A stretch of 64,000 nt of DNA from Rugalucina vietnamica (GCA_964017185.1 OZ024874.1:20878457-20942456), one strand, 5' to 3'. Counted from the first letter of the stretch, positions 12,743 through 23,213 are shown. Notes: a model not told the origin generated them from the sequence alone. Made by a program: numbers and translations.

Positions 12743-13647
12743 ATGAATCTACAAAAGCTACAAACTCAGAGAGAGGGGCATCGACGTTTCATAGCGAGAT
12801 ATTTGCAGAAGATCGAGGAAGCGAAAGAGAATGATTCCATGGTGGAGTTCGACGCCATTTTCGCTGCTATCGAGGGGAAAGTGGAAATTCTAGAGGCATT
12901 GAATGACAAGATCCTTTCACAGACTGATGCGGATGGGACCGAAGAGGAAACGTTTCAAACCGACGAATATTCAATGGAATTGGAGATCAAGTTGTGTCGC
13001 CTGCGAGCGTTCCGAGGTCAACAGAATTCTTCCGAGCCCAGCTCAACCCCTCGAGAGGACCAAGGAAACTCAGGGACCAACGAACAGCAACAGAACAACA
13101 ATGGTTTGAATCCCGCTGCACCTATCCCTAACGAAACTGTGAGTAGAACTTTAAATATTTCTGCAAACTCCGCCCAATTCTACAGATTGCCCAAAATGGC
13201 ATTACCAAGTTTCAGTGGCGATATTCTACAATGGCAGCCCTTTTGGGATAGTTATGAGTCTACGATACATGCTAACACAAACCTCACAGATGTTCAGAAA
13301 TTTACATATCTGAAATCCCAGCTCGAAGGTAGCGCTGCGTCCGTTATTGAGGGGTTCGCAATGACTAATGCAAACTACGCGCGTGCAATAGATTTGCTGA
13401 AAGAGAGATTTGGTCAACAACAGAAAATCACACACGCAGCTATGCAAGCCTTGCTGAAATTGCCTGCACCGTCAAATAAAGTATCAAGTCTTAGGAACTT
13501 TTATGATAAAATGGAGACTTATATTCGCAGTTTAGAGGCTTTGGGTCAATGTCAAGAGTCTTATGGCAGTTTACTTGTACCTGTTGTGTTAGAAAAAATT
13601 CCAGGTGAAATTCGCAGACAGCTAGCCCGTGAAAATGGTACCAGTGA
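12743..13647 (+). pseudogene. gag: BEL/Pao gag, N-terminal part
   Basis: The frame is open from just after the primer-binding site. The first ATG is at 12743. The central part, about residues 150-300, has the DUF1759-type Gag fold: LPKMALPSFSGD, then WQPFWDSYES, then YLKSQLEG, then LLKERFGQ. The protein would form the capsid core. Near 13648 the homology passes to another frame by a one- or two-base slip, and this frame runs on meaninglessly to 13906. The break, rather than a programmed shift, is inferred because no slippery site is obvious. Confidence 0.88.
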
Positions 13648-14901
13648 GTGGACGAACTACGTCGTGCTATCAACAAAGAAATCGCTATCTTGGAGGCCGG
13701 TACTACGCACAGTGACCCGGATTTCGACGATTACGTGGCTACGGCGTCTTTTCACACAGGAGCGAGACCTGGAAAGAGAGCACAACCGCACCGAAATTCG
13801 CCCAGTGGTGGGAAAGCCCCGCGTGGTGACATCAAGTGCGCATTTTGCGATGGCGGACACAGATCAAACGACTGCGCTACATATTCAGATGCTGACTCCA
13901 GGATGAAGGTTGTTAAAGACAAGCGCTTATGCTTCAACTGTTTGGGCAAACATCCAGTCGCCAAGTGTAGTTCCAGTAATAGATGCCTGAAATGCAGACG
14001 AAAGCATCACACGACGATTTGCAACAGCCGACCAGCAGGGAACCAGCCAGCGAGTTTGCCAACCTCGTCAGAAACAGCCGTATTACACTCCAACACCACA
14101 CTACCGGACAAGGAAGTTCTACTGAAAACTGCCATAGCAACCGTCACTTCGCAGAGTCACGTGCAGACAACCGCCAACATCCTGTTCGATGAAGGAGCCC
14201 AGAAGTCGTTCATTACTGAACAATTAGCAACACAACTTAACCTCAAGAAAGAAACAACAGAGACCATTTACCTATCGTCGTTTGGAAGCACAACTAACAA
14301 GCTACAGCAAGTAGACGTTGCAACGGTCCATGTAGTTACGGATGATCGCCAGACGATTCCTGTTCGAGTCCTGATTGTACCAACGATTTCAACTCCCATT
14401 AACAACAAACTCCAACATGCTGTGTCTAAGTATCCATATCTACGGGGACTTAAACTCGCCCATCGGGGAACTGCAGATTCCAGTTTTACGATCTCCATGT
14501 TGATAGGCGCCGACTTTTACTGGGACCTTGTTGAAGACCACGTCGTTAGAGGCAACGGACCTACCGCCATGAAGTCTAAGTTAGGCTACCTTTTATCAGG
14601 ACCAGTGCACGTGCAACCGGATGATTCACGTGCCACCGAACATATCTTGAACGTATTAGCTACGCCGCTGCCTGCTGACATGCTTGAACGTTTTTGGAGC
14701 CTAGAAAGCATGGGAATATCAAAGACATCTGATGATATGGACAAAACAGATTATTTCAAGAATTACCAGAAGTCATCCATAGAGCACAAGAATGATAGTT
14801 ACACAGCCAAGTTGCCATGGAAACGTGACCACCCAGAATTGCCTAGCAACTACGATGTTTCAGAGAAAAGAACTGTGAATCTGATCGGGACTGCAGAATG
14901 A
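13648..14901 (+). pseudogene. BEL/Pao gag C-terminus and protease
   Basis: It continues from the preceding frame. Cys/His clusters of nucleic-acid-binding knuckles are present: CAFCDGGHRSNDC, CFNCLGKHPVAKC and CLKCRRKHHTTIC (roughly residues 64-130). After these comes a retropepsin-like DUF1758 protease region with ILFDEGAQKSFI, where family members usually have a D-S/T-G triad. The Glu in the catalytic triad is a departure. The segment LERFWSLESMGI near residue 360 marks the start of the RT region. The frame breaks at 14901; RT homology resumes in another frame. Confidence 0.85.
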
Positions 14902-15655
14902 CCCGCCCCTACTCGAGAAATATGACGAAATCATCAGCGAACAGGAACGCAGAGGGTTCATAGAGAAAGTCAACAGCGATACCCCACCCACCGGACCAGT
15001 ACACTACATACCACATCGCCCAGTCAAAAAAGAATCGACGACCACGCCTATTCGGATAGTCTATGATTGCAGCAGTCGAAAGTCGCCAAACTTACCCAGT
15101 CTCAATGATTGTCTGGAATCGACACCACCCATCCAAAACGACCTTACCAATATACTAGTGAGTTTTCGTACCCATAGATACGCTGCCACAACGGATATCG
15201 AGAAAGCCTTCTTGCACATTGGTCTTGATGAGAATGACAGAGATGCTACCCGTTTCTTGTGGTCATGTGACGTACAAAACCCGGATAGTCCGCTGATCAC
15301 CTACCGTTTCAAGTCGGTACTGTTTGGAGCCACCTGCTCGCCGTTCATTCTGAGTGCAACCATTCTGAAACATCTAGAAAATAACAAGCACGTGCCAGCA
15401 GCAGAGATCATCGAGCGGGACATATACGTCGACAATGTACTTTCTAGTTTCGAGAATGAGGCTGACCTTCTCAAGTACTTTGAAGAATCAAGAAAGTTGA
15501 TGGCTAAAGCTGGTATGAATCTGCGGGCATGGAATTCTAACAGTGCAGCACTACGTTCACAAGCGGCCATCGACGGAGTATTGGATGCTGAAGTACCTGT
15601 AAAGATCCTAGGAATGAGATGGGACCTGGCTAAAGATGAGATGTCCTTTGCTTAG
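14902..15655 (+). pseudogene. BEL/Pao reverse transcriptase
   Basis: RT homology runs through the gap before the ORF at 15158: an N-terminal segment with VKKESTTTPIRIVYDCSS, then ATTDIEKAFLHIGL (palm motif), LFGATCSPF, and the active-site box YVDNV near 15427, with Asn as the second acidic position. The YVDN form should be checked against relatives before being called inactivating. A TAG at 15653-15655 stops the frame, but homologous sequence continues in the same frame beyond it. Confidence 0.85.
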
Positions 15656-16666
15656 AGAAATCTGCCGATCTTAGAAGCTGTTACCAAGAGAACCATACTC
15701 AGATATTCCTCACAGATTTACGATCCTCTCGGCTTACTTAGTCCCGTCACCGTTAGTGCGAAAATATTACTTCAGGAACTTTGGAAAGACAAGTACGACT
15801 GGGACACACCCTTGCCTGACACCATTTTAGAGACCTGGAACCAGCTTGCACACTCGTTGAATAAAGTTACAGCAGTCAAGTTTCCGAGACAGTTTCTACC
15901 TTCGACGAGCGTTGACAGCAACACCTGCCTACACATCTTCGTAGATGCAAGCGTCAAGTCATATGGAGCAGCCGCAAATCATCTGAAGATGTTGATCAAC
16001 TCCCCAGTTGTACACGGTGAGCTCAGCAAACGAGGAGTCGAGTGGAGATTTATACCTGCACGAGCCCCGTGGTATGGCGGATTCTGGGAACGTCTAATCG
16101 GACTTACCAAAACAACGTTGAAGAAGGTCTTGGGTAGAAGATTCGTATCCATGGAAACCCTACAGACGATCGTGACAGAAATTGAGGCGGTTATGAATGA
16201 CAGACCGCTTACTCACGTGTCCTCGAGCATCGACGATTTGGAACCGTTAACGCCGTCGCATCTGCTGTACGGTCGTAACATTACGCCGATGTCATACCAC
16301 TACCACTACACGGCCGACGATATAACGGGAATTCAGAGTGACCAGACGACACTCACAAACCGGGCCAGAACTGTAACGAATATAATCAGCCAGTTCTGGA
16401 AACGTTGGAGATCTGAATACCTCACGGGATTACGAGAGTATCACCGAGCTACGGAATCGAATGAAGGACGTATCCGGGTGGGAGATGTCGTACAGATCCA
16501 CGACGAGGGGCCACGGATACGCTGGAACTTGGCCGTGGTTGAGGAGCTGATCACTGGGAGAGACGGATCAGTTCGTGCCGCGAAGGTGAAGACTAAACAT
16601 GGACTAAGTACACGCCCAATCGTGAAGCTATATCCTATAGAGACTGTAAAAAGTGACAGTCAGTGA
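15656..16666 (+). pseudogene. BEL/Pao RNase H start fused to integrase end
   Basis: After the stop the frame continues with thumb/connection sequence (YSSQIYDPLGLLSPVTVSAK) and reaches the first RNase H strand (LHIFVDASVKSYGAAA, near 15930-15975). It then jumps without a frame change to the last third of the integrase: IPARAPWYGGFWERLIGLTK, NDRPLTHVSS, LTPSHLLYGR, and a C-terminal domain with VGDVVQIHDEGPR. Most of RNase H and the integrase zinc finger and first catalytic Asp residues are missing. The stop is TGA-less at the junction; the frame ends at 16666. Confidence 0.88.
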
Positions 16667-16831
16667 TATATAGACGTTGAAGTGAACCCATAGACGTTAT
16701 AGTTGTATCTGCTCAGTGGAAATGTGACTTTTATTCCAAAACTATACTATAACTTAACATACTTTCTTAAGTGGTTTCATAACTTGCATCATTTTGTAAA
16801 TATTTCATAACACTTTTGTGGGCCCCCAGAA

Positions 16832-17014
16832 TGTTGTGAATTTACGGTAACGTAACGTTGAAATTAGCGCCATTGTAACGTACGTAACGCCCATAATGCA
16901 ACGTCATATGTTTTGAATTTTATACGTGGAGAGTGGCTCAATAGAACCTGAACTGTTCACAACGCTTTCTTATTTGCTTATCCCAAACAAGTTTCATATA
17001 CGAATTCGCCGACA
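16832..17014 (+). repeat. BEL/Pao 3' LTR
   Basis: It is 183 bp and matches the left LTR, differing mainly by a 3 bp shortening in the T-rich part. The near identity suggests a fairly recent insertion. Confidence 0.95.
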
Positions 17015-17145
17015 GATGTTCCAGAAGGTCCACGAATTGGTACAACAAGATCTAAAATCCAATTCGTGACAAAGACAAAACATTGCAAAAATACAACACG
17101 CTTGACGGACAAGATGACTAGCTTTTTCCGTAAAACGGTATAAAC

Positions 17146-17147
<2 letters not shown>

Positions 17148-17194
<47 letters not shown>
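17148..17194 (+). repeat. (TC)n microsatellite
   Basis: An uninterrupted CT run of about 45 bp just beyond the BEL/Pao element. Confidence 0.98.
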
Positions 17195-17463
17195 AATATG
17201 AATATCAGGAGGAAATCATACCACTTCGAAACCATGGAATATATAACTGCAACATTCGATAACTTACCTATATTTTCCTTCCATATAAACTAGTTGCTAC
17301 ACATGCGAACACCACATACGTTATCTGATTAACGCTACGTGCAGTAGTGCCGATAGCAGCATCATCCCCCGAATTCCCAAATCTGAAACTTGCAACATTA
17401 TCAGTTTTGAAAGCTGGTTTTTAGTTTAAATTTCATTTCGTCACCATCATAACAAGTCCACAG

Positions 17464-17752
17464 CCTTTTAATTGAAAAGGGGAGGCATGTAGATACCAAT
17501 AGAGAATTTAGATTTTGTCCTTTCTGTCTTAGTAGAAACGTGTTTACGGTTGAAGATGAATTTCATTTTTTCATGGTATGCCCTATTTATATGGATCTAA
17601 GAGAAAAGTATTTTAAGCCTGATTGGAGACGAATTGTATCTCTGCACAAGTTTTATTCGATCATGAGTTTAGTAGATTCTTCCAGTCTTTTTGCAATATC
17701 GAAATTCCTTGTAAGTGCTTTCGAGTTAAGAAAAATCTATTACGAAGTTTAG
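17464..17752 (+). pseudogene. LINE ORF2 C-terminal fragment
   Basis: The frame is open from the truncation point: LLIEKGRHVDTNREFRFCPF, then a second Cys-rich part ending EDEFHFFMVCPIYMDLREKY, and a TAG at 17750-17752. The CPFC...EDEFHF...C pattern is the zinc-binding tail found downstream of the RT domain in many animal LINEs. The same pattern occurs at 24750-24810. No RT or endonuclease remains. Confidence 0.8.
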
Positions 17753-17935
17753 CTGTTTCTGAAATATGTGATTGTGCACACAAAATGTATGTTTAAAGAA
17801 TCAGACGAGAAGCGATGTCACAGGCAATTTACAGAAATCGCATTTATAGCACTGTGCCACCATTCTCGTTCTACACATGCTAAAAATTCAATCAACTAAG
17901 AATATGAATCAATAAGAGTACACAAGTTCTGTTAG

Positions 17936-18025
17936 TTCTGATCCAAAGCATGGATTGTCGGTACTCGATAAAACCGCCTCGGAGAGGCGGTTCTAGCGTG
18001 TACCCACAATCTGTGTTTTGAGCAA
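17936..18025 (+). mobile_element. P1 core fragment
   Basis: A hairpin with arms AACCGCCTC and GAGGCGGTT. The outer terminal repeats are not visible. Confidence 0.6.
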
Positions 18026-18727
18026 GAATTAGAAGACTTACCTTAATATGTTTAAATTAAATGTAACTTCAGTTTGTTTAAAAAAAGACAAACAACATGC
18101 TTCATTTCCACACATAGAACGTGAAAATGATCAAGGTTAAGTGAGCGAGTTTCGTGAAAATTGTGAAACTCATGGCATGGTTCCCGATCAACAATAAATA
18201 CGGAAGCCCGATTAATCCATCATCAAAAATTGGAAAATGCACATTTTAAAGTATAGTATAGAAATTCACGGCGCTCGAAGCGCAAAGGATGCCATTTTAC
18301 CCTAGTTCCTTACAATATATAGAAAAAAGGAAATTAACATAGGCTAGGTTAGCTTTAGAAGCAATCATTACTCATGTTTTTGTTGTCTCTTGATTGACAT
18401 CACTCTGTTGTATTTCATTGTTGTATATATGTTATGGGCCAGTGGCCTTACATTGGAAATAAACTTTGTATCTTGTATCTTGTATCCTACAGGAACAATC
18501 TCTGATAATTGCCAAAATCGTGATCGCTATACCAGTGTATTGTCCCTATTGTCCCTAAAAATGCAAGTTCCCAAGTGAGTATATTGTATATCAAGAATGG
18601 TGGATATATACTGGTTACTGTCACTTAGAATATCATCGTGTTGGCTTCGCAAAAATTTGTCATTTTGGACAATACTACCAATACTACTACTATAACTATT
18701 TTACTTGTGTGTATGTGTGTTATTTAT

Positions 18728-19075
18728 CAGTACCAGTGAACATACATAAAATACATAATAACAAACGATTTAAGAAACATGAACATCGATTCCATATAAA
18801 CAGAGTCCAAATGCAGAAGCAGTAATCATACATAAAACAAAATATACTGACAAAATTTACGAAACATGGACATATATTCCATATATACAGAGTCCCAATG
18901 CATAACCAGTAATCATACATGAAATGAAAATACTTACATTAAAAATGATTTACGAAACATGGACATCTAATCCATATATAGAGATTCACAATGCAGAACC
19001 AGTAGTCATACATAAAAAACATACTTGCAGACGATTTAATAAACATTAACATATTTTCCATATGTACAGTATCGA
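18728..19075 (+). repeat. Four tandem copies of a roughly 90 bp repeat
   Basis: Each copy carries a variant of CCAGTAATCATACATAAAA, then ATTTACGAAACATGGACAT, then TTCCATATATACAGAGTCCC. Copies begin near 18728, 18818, 18904 and 18998. Other units hold a single copy (for example 32305-32360). Confidence 0.8.
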
Positions 19076-19725
19076 CATCCCAATCCGTGTACTAGCATGT
19101 CGTAGAATTGTTCAGTTCACTTTGTCATCTTATATGGTGTTGAATTCAGCAGTCAATATCGCTAAAATGTCGTAATTGTATCCTACATTTGACCCTCTAC
19201 AAGCTTTCCAAAACATGCTTGCTTAAACAGTGACAGTTGAGTATTAATTGTGGAACTTACCATGCTGCGTCGTTACAACGTATAGAGCTAGTACATGGTT
19301 ATAGCTAGAACTAAACCTACTTGCTCTTTGCACGAGAGTTTTTGTCAATGCCTTAGATATCATTAACAAAATACAACATATTACAGATAACATATGAAAC
19401 CCAGTGCAACTAACGCTCGACAATCCATTCCAGTTTACGATGAAATATCCAGTAATTTTGAATTTGTTTCGAGAAGCGTTTATGACTTGTGCATTGGTTT
19501 AGATACCCCATTTTAATGAAGCATAAATACACGCACATTCAGTACCCTATCTATCTATCTTCTGATACTGAGTCGATCAATTTCTGATCATCACCTCAGG
19601 TGTGGGGTGGGTGGCTAAATTTAGAATTTAGTCAAGGGAAAATAAAACATTTGGGGTGGACCATTAAAACTATTTACAAGTATAGATGAGAGGCATACTA
19701 AAACGCATGCCTCTGGGCTAATGAT

Positions 19726-22629
19726 TTAAATAGAAGCCTTAAATTCCTCAATGGTCTTAGATAAGACCACTGAGGAAGGGAGACTATTCCAAACCGGAAT
19801 AGTTCTGGGGAAAAAGGAATTTTTCAGGGCATCACTATAGGCAAATGGTCTTGTGTATTGTGATTCATGTGATGCCCGAGTATGCCTTAGATTGGGTGCC
19901 GGGGTCAGGTATTTGTCTTTATCAAGAGACACTGTACCGGAGTGTATCTTGTAGAAGAAGGTTAAGGAGGACCGCTCCCTGCGAGACTCCAGGGATGGCC
20001 ACTCAAGTTCGTCTAGCATTTCACCGACGCTACTGGTGTTCCTCCATCGCCTGCAGGTCCACCGGGCAGCAGTCCTCTGCACCTTCTCCACCATCTCAAT
20101 CTGAGTTTCATGATAGGGATGCCAAATAGGAGCTGCATACTCAAGTTGAGGCCGAACCAATGTTTTGTATGCAACTTCCTTAGTATGCCTAGGTGCCAGT
20201 GCCAAATTGCGCCGAAGAAAACCCAAAGTCTTAGTTGCCTTGCATGTAATTTCAGAAATGTGTTGACCCCAATCAAGATCATCTGTGATAGTTAAACCGA
20301 GGTATTTAGCGGACTGAACCTGTTCTAATGTTTGCTGATGCAGTGTGTAATTGAAATCTATATGCCTGCTTGGATGTAGCCGCGTCACCCTCATTGAATG
20401 ACATTTGCTAACATTGAATTTCATTTGCCAATCCATTTCCCATTTGGCCAAGCTATTCAGGTCATCTTGTAAAATTTGACAATCCAATGGTGACTTGACA
20501 TTTCTGTATAAAACACAATCATCAGCAAATAGCCGAACAGATGACCTGATGTTGTCAGGAAGATCATTAATGAAAATAAGAAATAGGACCGGTCCTAAGA
20601 CCGATCCTTGTGGGACACCAGAAAGAACCGGGACTGGATCTGAGGCACGGCCATCTAATACCACTTTTTGAGAGCGCTCAGAGAGCCACGAGTCGATCCA
20701 CTTATGTGTAGATCCTCTAATCCCGTAGAAGTCAAGTTTGTATAATAACCTTTTATGTGGGACCTTGTCAAAGGCCTTAGCGAAATCCATGACAATCACA
20801 TCCGTCTGCCTGTGGCCACGACCCACTGCTCGGTCCAGATTACTAACCAAATCATGATAAAACTGAACTAACTGGGTTTCGCAAGACCTTTGACTTCGGA
20901 ACCCATGCTGACAGTCAGCAAGAATGTTTTCAAGAGCCAAGTGTTTGTTTATGTTGCTGACTATTATATGCTCTAGAGTTTTGCAACAGATACAAGTAAG
21001 CGACACCGGTCGATAATTAGCTGCATCGTATTTCTCACCTTTCTTAAATACCGGGGCTACATTTGCCTGTCGCCAATCGTCTGGTACAGCACCCTGAGCA
21101 AGCGACTCATTGAAGATATAGGTCAGTACAGGAGCAATTTCAGAACTACATTCCTTCAACACCCTAGCACTCAGGCCATCTGGCCCAGGCGCCTTATGTA
21201 TATTCAAATTATTCAACAGTTTAATGACCCCATTGGGGTCAACTGTAATTTCACCCATAGCGGTGAAAGGACTTGTGCCTTTGGAGGGGATTTCATCATC
21301 TGATTCGCGAGTGAAGGCTGACTGAAACTGCCTATTACAAATATTAGCCTTATCCAAAGTGTCAGTCTTCAAGATACCATTTTCTCTAAGAGTATTGATC
21401 CCAGACGCGTCTTTCTTAAGGGACTTGACAAATGACCAAAACTTTTTTGCCTTTTCATTTTTTCGTGGACTATCGGGATCAGGATTATCATTTTCAAAGG
21501 AGAAGATATTGGTAATATGCTTCCAATATGCATCTCTAATGCTCTTTTGAACATGTGCTCTGAACCGTTTGTAATGGTTCTTAATGTCAGGGCTGCTTGA
21601 CTTGCGAGCACGAAAGTAAAGTTTATCACGTTTCCTTATCAAGCGTTTGATCGAGCTATCGATCCATGGTAAGCTATATTTTGTCTTGGTCATTTTTGAT
21701 GGAATAAACCTTTCAATAGCCGAGAGAACCTCCGACTTAAAACTGACCCACATGTCATTGACTGACACCTGACTATGGTCAGTTGAAAGGAACGAATCCC
21801 TATAGCGCGCTAGATGGTCATGGAGACCGTCCATATCCGCTCGTTTATATAGGAAAATCTTACGCGGGGCCTGCTGAATCCGTTTAGCCTTTATGTCATA
21901 TTCAATATAGACAATGTCATGATCTGCTTTGCCGATCGGGGGCATCCCTTTAACACGGTTAATTGGGGATGGCGAGTTAGTGAAGAGTAAATCAAGGGTC
22001 TTGTCTTCTCGGGTGTGTATATTTACCATTTGGGAGAGGCAGTGATCCTGTATTATGTCCACAAGTTTAGTCTGAACTGGCCTCTTTTTGACCCCCTCGG
22101 GTACCTGCATTGTGCTCCACTCAATATCACCACAATTGAAGTCACCGCCTACAAGAACATGGGCATTTTTATTTGACATAATCCGAGAAAGTGAAGTATT
22201 AAAATCCTCAAGATATTTCAGTTCAAGCTCCTGAGTTGGGAACCTAGGGGGACGATAGAATGATCCAAGGTACAAAGTCCTACATCCAATAATGTTCAAC
22301 TTACACCAAATTATTTCGCACTTGGTGTCCAATTCCGGAGCTTCAGTACAGAGAAGATCACGCCTAAAAGCAATGAAGACACCACCATGCGCATCACTAG
22401 CTCTGTCTTTCCGGATAGCATCAAAGGAATCTGGAAAAATCTCTGAGTTTTTAATGTCTGGGGTTAACCATGACTCATTCCCCAATATGATGTCAGGTTT
22501 AGCCGATTCTATGACAGTGTGAATTTCAGCCTTTTTATTTTTAATTGACTGACAATTCATGATCAAAATTCTCAAGGGGTGGTTCAGGACCGCCCTTTTG
22601 GTCCTGGGTTTTGCTTCTTTTGTTTGCAC
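19726..22629 (-). CDS. LINE ORF2: AP endonuclease and reverse transcriptase
   Basis: It is open for 967 codons. The AP-type endonuclease occupies about residues 18-245 (LRILIMNCQSIKNKK, NESWL, GGDFNCGDIEW, and KADHDIV as the terminal DH box). The RT spans about 470-780: PDDWRQANVAPVFKKGEK, NYRPVSLTCICCKTLE, VIVMDFAKAFDKVPHKRLL, SGVPQGSVLGPVLFLIFIND and the catalytic FADDCVLY near residue 700. All catalytic signatures are present. The initiator is unclear: the first codon of the open stretch here is GTG, and the frame also continues upstream towards the G10 run at 22651-22660. The protein would nick target DNA and prime reverse transcription. This is the only retroelement frame here that looks catalytically intact. 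Confidence 0.93.
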   Translation of the reverse strand: MQTKEAKPRTKRAVLNHPLRILIMNCQSIKNKKAEIHTVIESAKPDIILGNESWLTPDIKNSEIFPDSFDAIRKDRASDAHGGVFIAFRRDLLCTEAPELDTKCEIIWCKLNIIGCRTLYLGSFYRPPRFPTQELELKYLEDFNTSLSRIMSNKNAHVLVGGDFNCGDIEWSTMQVPEGVKKRPVQTKLVDIIQDHCLSQMVNIHTREDKTLDLLFTNSPSPINRVKGMPPIGKADHDIVYIEYDIKAKRIQQAPRKIFLYKRADMDGLHDHLARYRDSFLSTDHSQVSVNDMWVSFKSEVLSAIERFIPSKMTKTKYSLPWIDSSIKRLIRKRDKLYFRARKSSSPDIKNHYKRFRAHVQKSIRDAYWKHITNIFSFENDNPDPDSPRKNEKAKKFWSFVKSLKKDASGINTLRENGILKTDTLDKANICNRQFQSAFTRESDDEIPSKGTSPFTAMGEITVDPNGVIKLLNNLNIHKAPGPDGLSARVLKECSSEIAPVLTYIFNESLAQGAVPDDWRQANVAPVFKKGEKYDAANYRPVSLTCICCKTLEHIIVSNINKHLALENILADCQHGFRSQRSCETQLVQFYHDLVSNLDRAVGRGHRQTDVIVMDFAKAFDKVPHKRLLYKLDFYGIRGSTHKWIDSWLSERSQKVVLDGRASDPVPVLSGVPQGSVLGPVLFLIFINDLPDNIRSSVRLFADDCVLYRNVKSPLDCQILQDDLNSLAKWEMDWQMKFNVSKCHSMRVTRLHPSRHIDFNYTLHQQTLEQVQSAKYLGLTITDDLDWGQHISEITCKATKTLGFLRRNLALAPRHTKEVAYKTLVRPQLEYAAPIWHPYHETQIEMVEKVQRTAARWTCRRWRNTSSVGEMLDELEWPSLESRRERSSLTFFYKIHSGTVSLDKDKYLTPAPNLRHTRASHESQYTRPFAYSDALKNSFFPRTIPVWNSLPSSVVLSKTIEEFKASI

Positions 22630-23117
22630 AATAGGCGAAGAAGCTGCATTGGGGGGGGGGCAATATTGTCTGGTATCGGACTGTCAGGCTCGGACAGGGA
22701 CGAAAGGGACTCAAATCTGTTGGATATCTCAAGAGAAGCTGTAGTGTCAAACAACGAAGTGGAAAAGTTTGGCATTCCACAACGTATGCATTCCCATGCT
22801 ATACTTTTGCTAAGTGATTTATTGTAAATCCCATACATAGTTGAAGTCATGCCTTGACAGTCTATATGGTACCAGATGTTGCATGAGTCGCAACAAATCC
22901 CGCGGTCATCCCATCCAACACTGACATCGCACAGTCCACACGGAAAGTGAGAGTTGTCAATAAGGGATTCTGGACCAGGATTTGTTTCGGTGTCCCAGGA
23001 GTTACTTATCAGAAGAGTAAAAATGTATAAATGAATGAGCTTACCAGAGCGGTGATCTTTAAGCCTGAGACTAGCCCTTAGAATAGAAACACTGCAAAAG
23101 TGTGGTACGTGAGCCAT
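22584..23117 (-). CDS. LINE ORF1: 2A-like leader and PHD finger
   Basis: It reads from the first in-frame ATG (23115-23117). A hydrophobic stretch (LIHLYIFTLLISN) is followed by DTETNPGP (22971-22994), which fits the D-x-E-x-NPGP pattern of 2A ribosome-skipping peptides. Next comes a PHD-type zinc finger: CGLC, CCDSC, IWYHIDC and WECIRC, about residues 60-125. A Pro/Ser-rich linker reaches a C10 run, after which this frame ends with a short unrelated tail while the ORF2 frame carries on. In the family PHD ORF1 proteins are nucleic-acid or chromatin binding. The overlap with ORF2 suggests a single ancestral ORF split by a homopolymer slip. Confidence 0.8.
   Translation of the reverse strand: MAHVPHFCSVSILRASLRLKDHRSGKLIHLYIFTLLISNSWDTETNPGPESLIDNSHFPCGLCDVSVGWDDRGICCDSCNIWYHIDCQGMTSTMYGIYNKSLSKSIAWECIRCGMPNFSTSLFDTTASLEISNRFESLSSLSEPDSPIPDNIAPPPMQLLRLLCKQKKQNPGPKGRS
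22651..22660 (-). other. G10/C10 homopolymer at the ORF1/ORF2 frame junction
   Basis: Read on the - strand, ten C residues separate the PHD frame from the endonuclease frame. One extra C, or two fewer, would join them. It may be a mutation, an assembly length error or a slip site. Confidence 0.75.
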
Positions 23118-23213
23118 AAGTTGTTGGTCAATTGCTGTTCCGTGTATGCTGGAGTAAACTGGAAACAAGTTAACTGGAAGTCTCCCAATGTCATTGTCCT
23201 GTGTATTCCAAAA

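Larger units (their letters stand above)
12537..17014 (+). mobile_element. BEL/Pao LTR retrotransposon, defective
   Basis: It is 4.48 kb long. Two near-identical LTRs flank gag, protease, RT, a truncated RNase H and a truncated integrase in BEL/Pao order. The primer-binding site TGGTGCCGTGACC begins at 12724, next to the left LTR. Upstream of the right LTR is the short tract GGGCCCCCAGAA. The 5 bp flanks GATAC and GATGT match at only 3 of 5 positions, so a target duplication is not certain. Length, frameshifts and missing domains show it cannot move on its own. Confidence 0.93.
17464..18485 (+). mobile_element. 5'-truncated LINE insertion
   Basis: It interrupts the duplicated unit. The left flank ends TCCACAG (17457-17463) and the right flank starts CCTACAG (18486-18492), whereas uninterrupted paralogues (near 4610) have one such site. 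The 3' end has AATAAA followed by three TTGTATC-like repeats (about 18456-18487), as in LINEs that end in short tandem repeats. A P1 core is embedded at 17936-18025. Confidence 0.85.
19547..23213 (-). mobile_element. CR1/L2-like non-LTR retrotransposon, near full length
   Basis: About 3.67 kb on the - strand. The 3' end is a short (GATA)n run (19547-19560). Boundaries come from comparing the flanks with uninterrupted paralogous sequence at 28905-28940 and 51290-51310: the left flank stops after CATTCAGTACCC and the right resumes at TGGCAGTTCTC. No clear target duplication is seen. It carries a PHD-finger ORF1 and an endonuclease-RT ORF2, as in the CR1/L2 group. The clade is inferred from domain order and motifs. 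Confidence 0.9.

Noticed and set aside
22584-23168. PHD-finger frame considered as a host chromatin gene
   Set aside because: It lies inside the LINE boundaries, directly ahead of endonuclease-RT, as in other CR1/L2-type elements.
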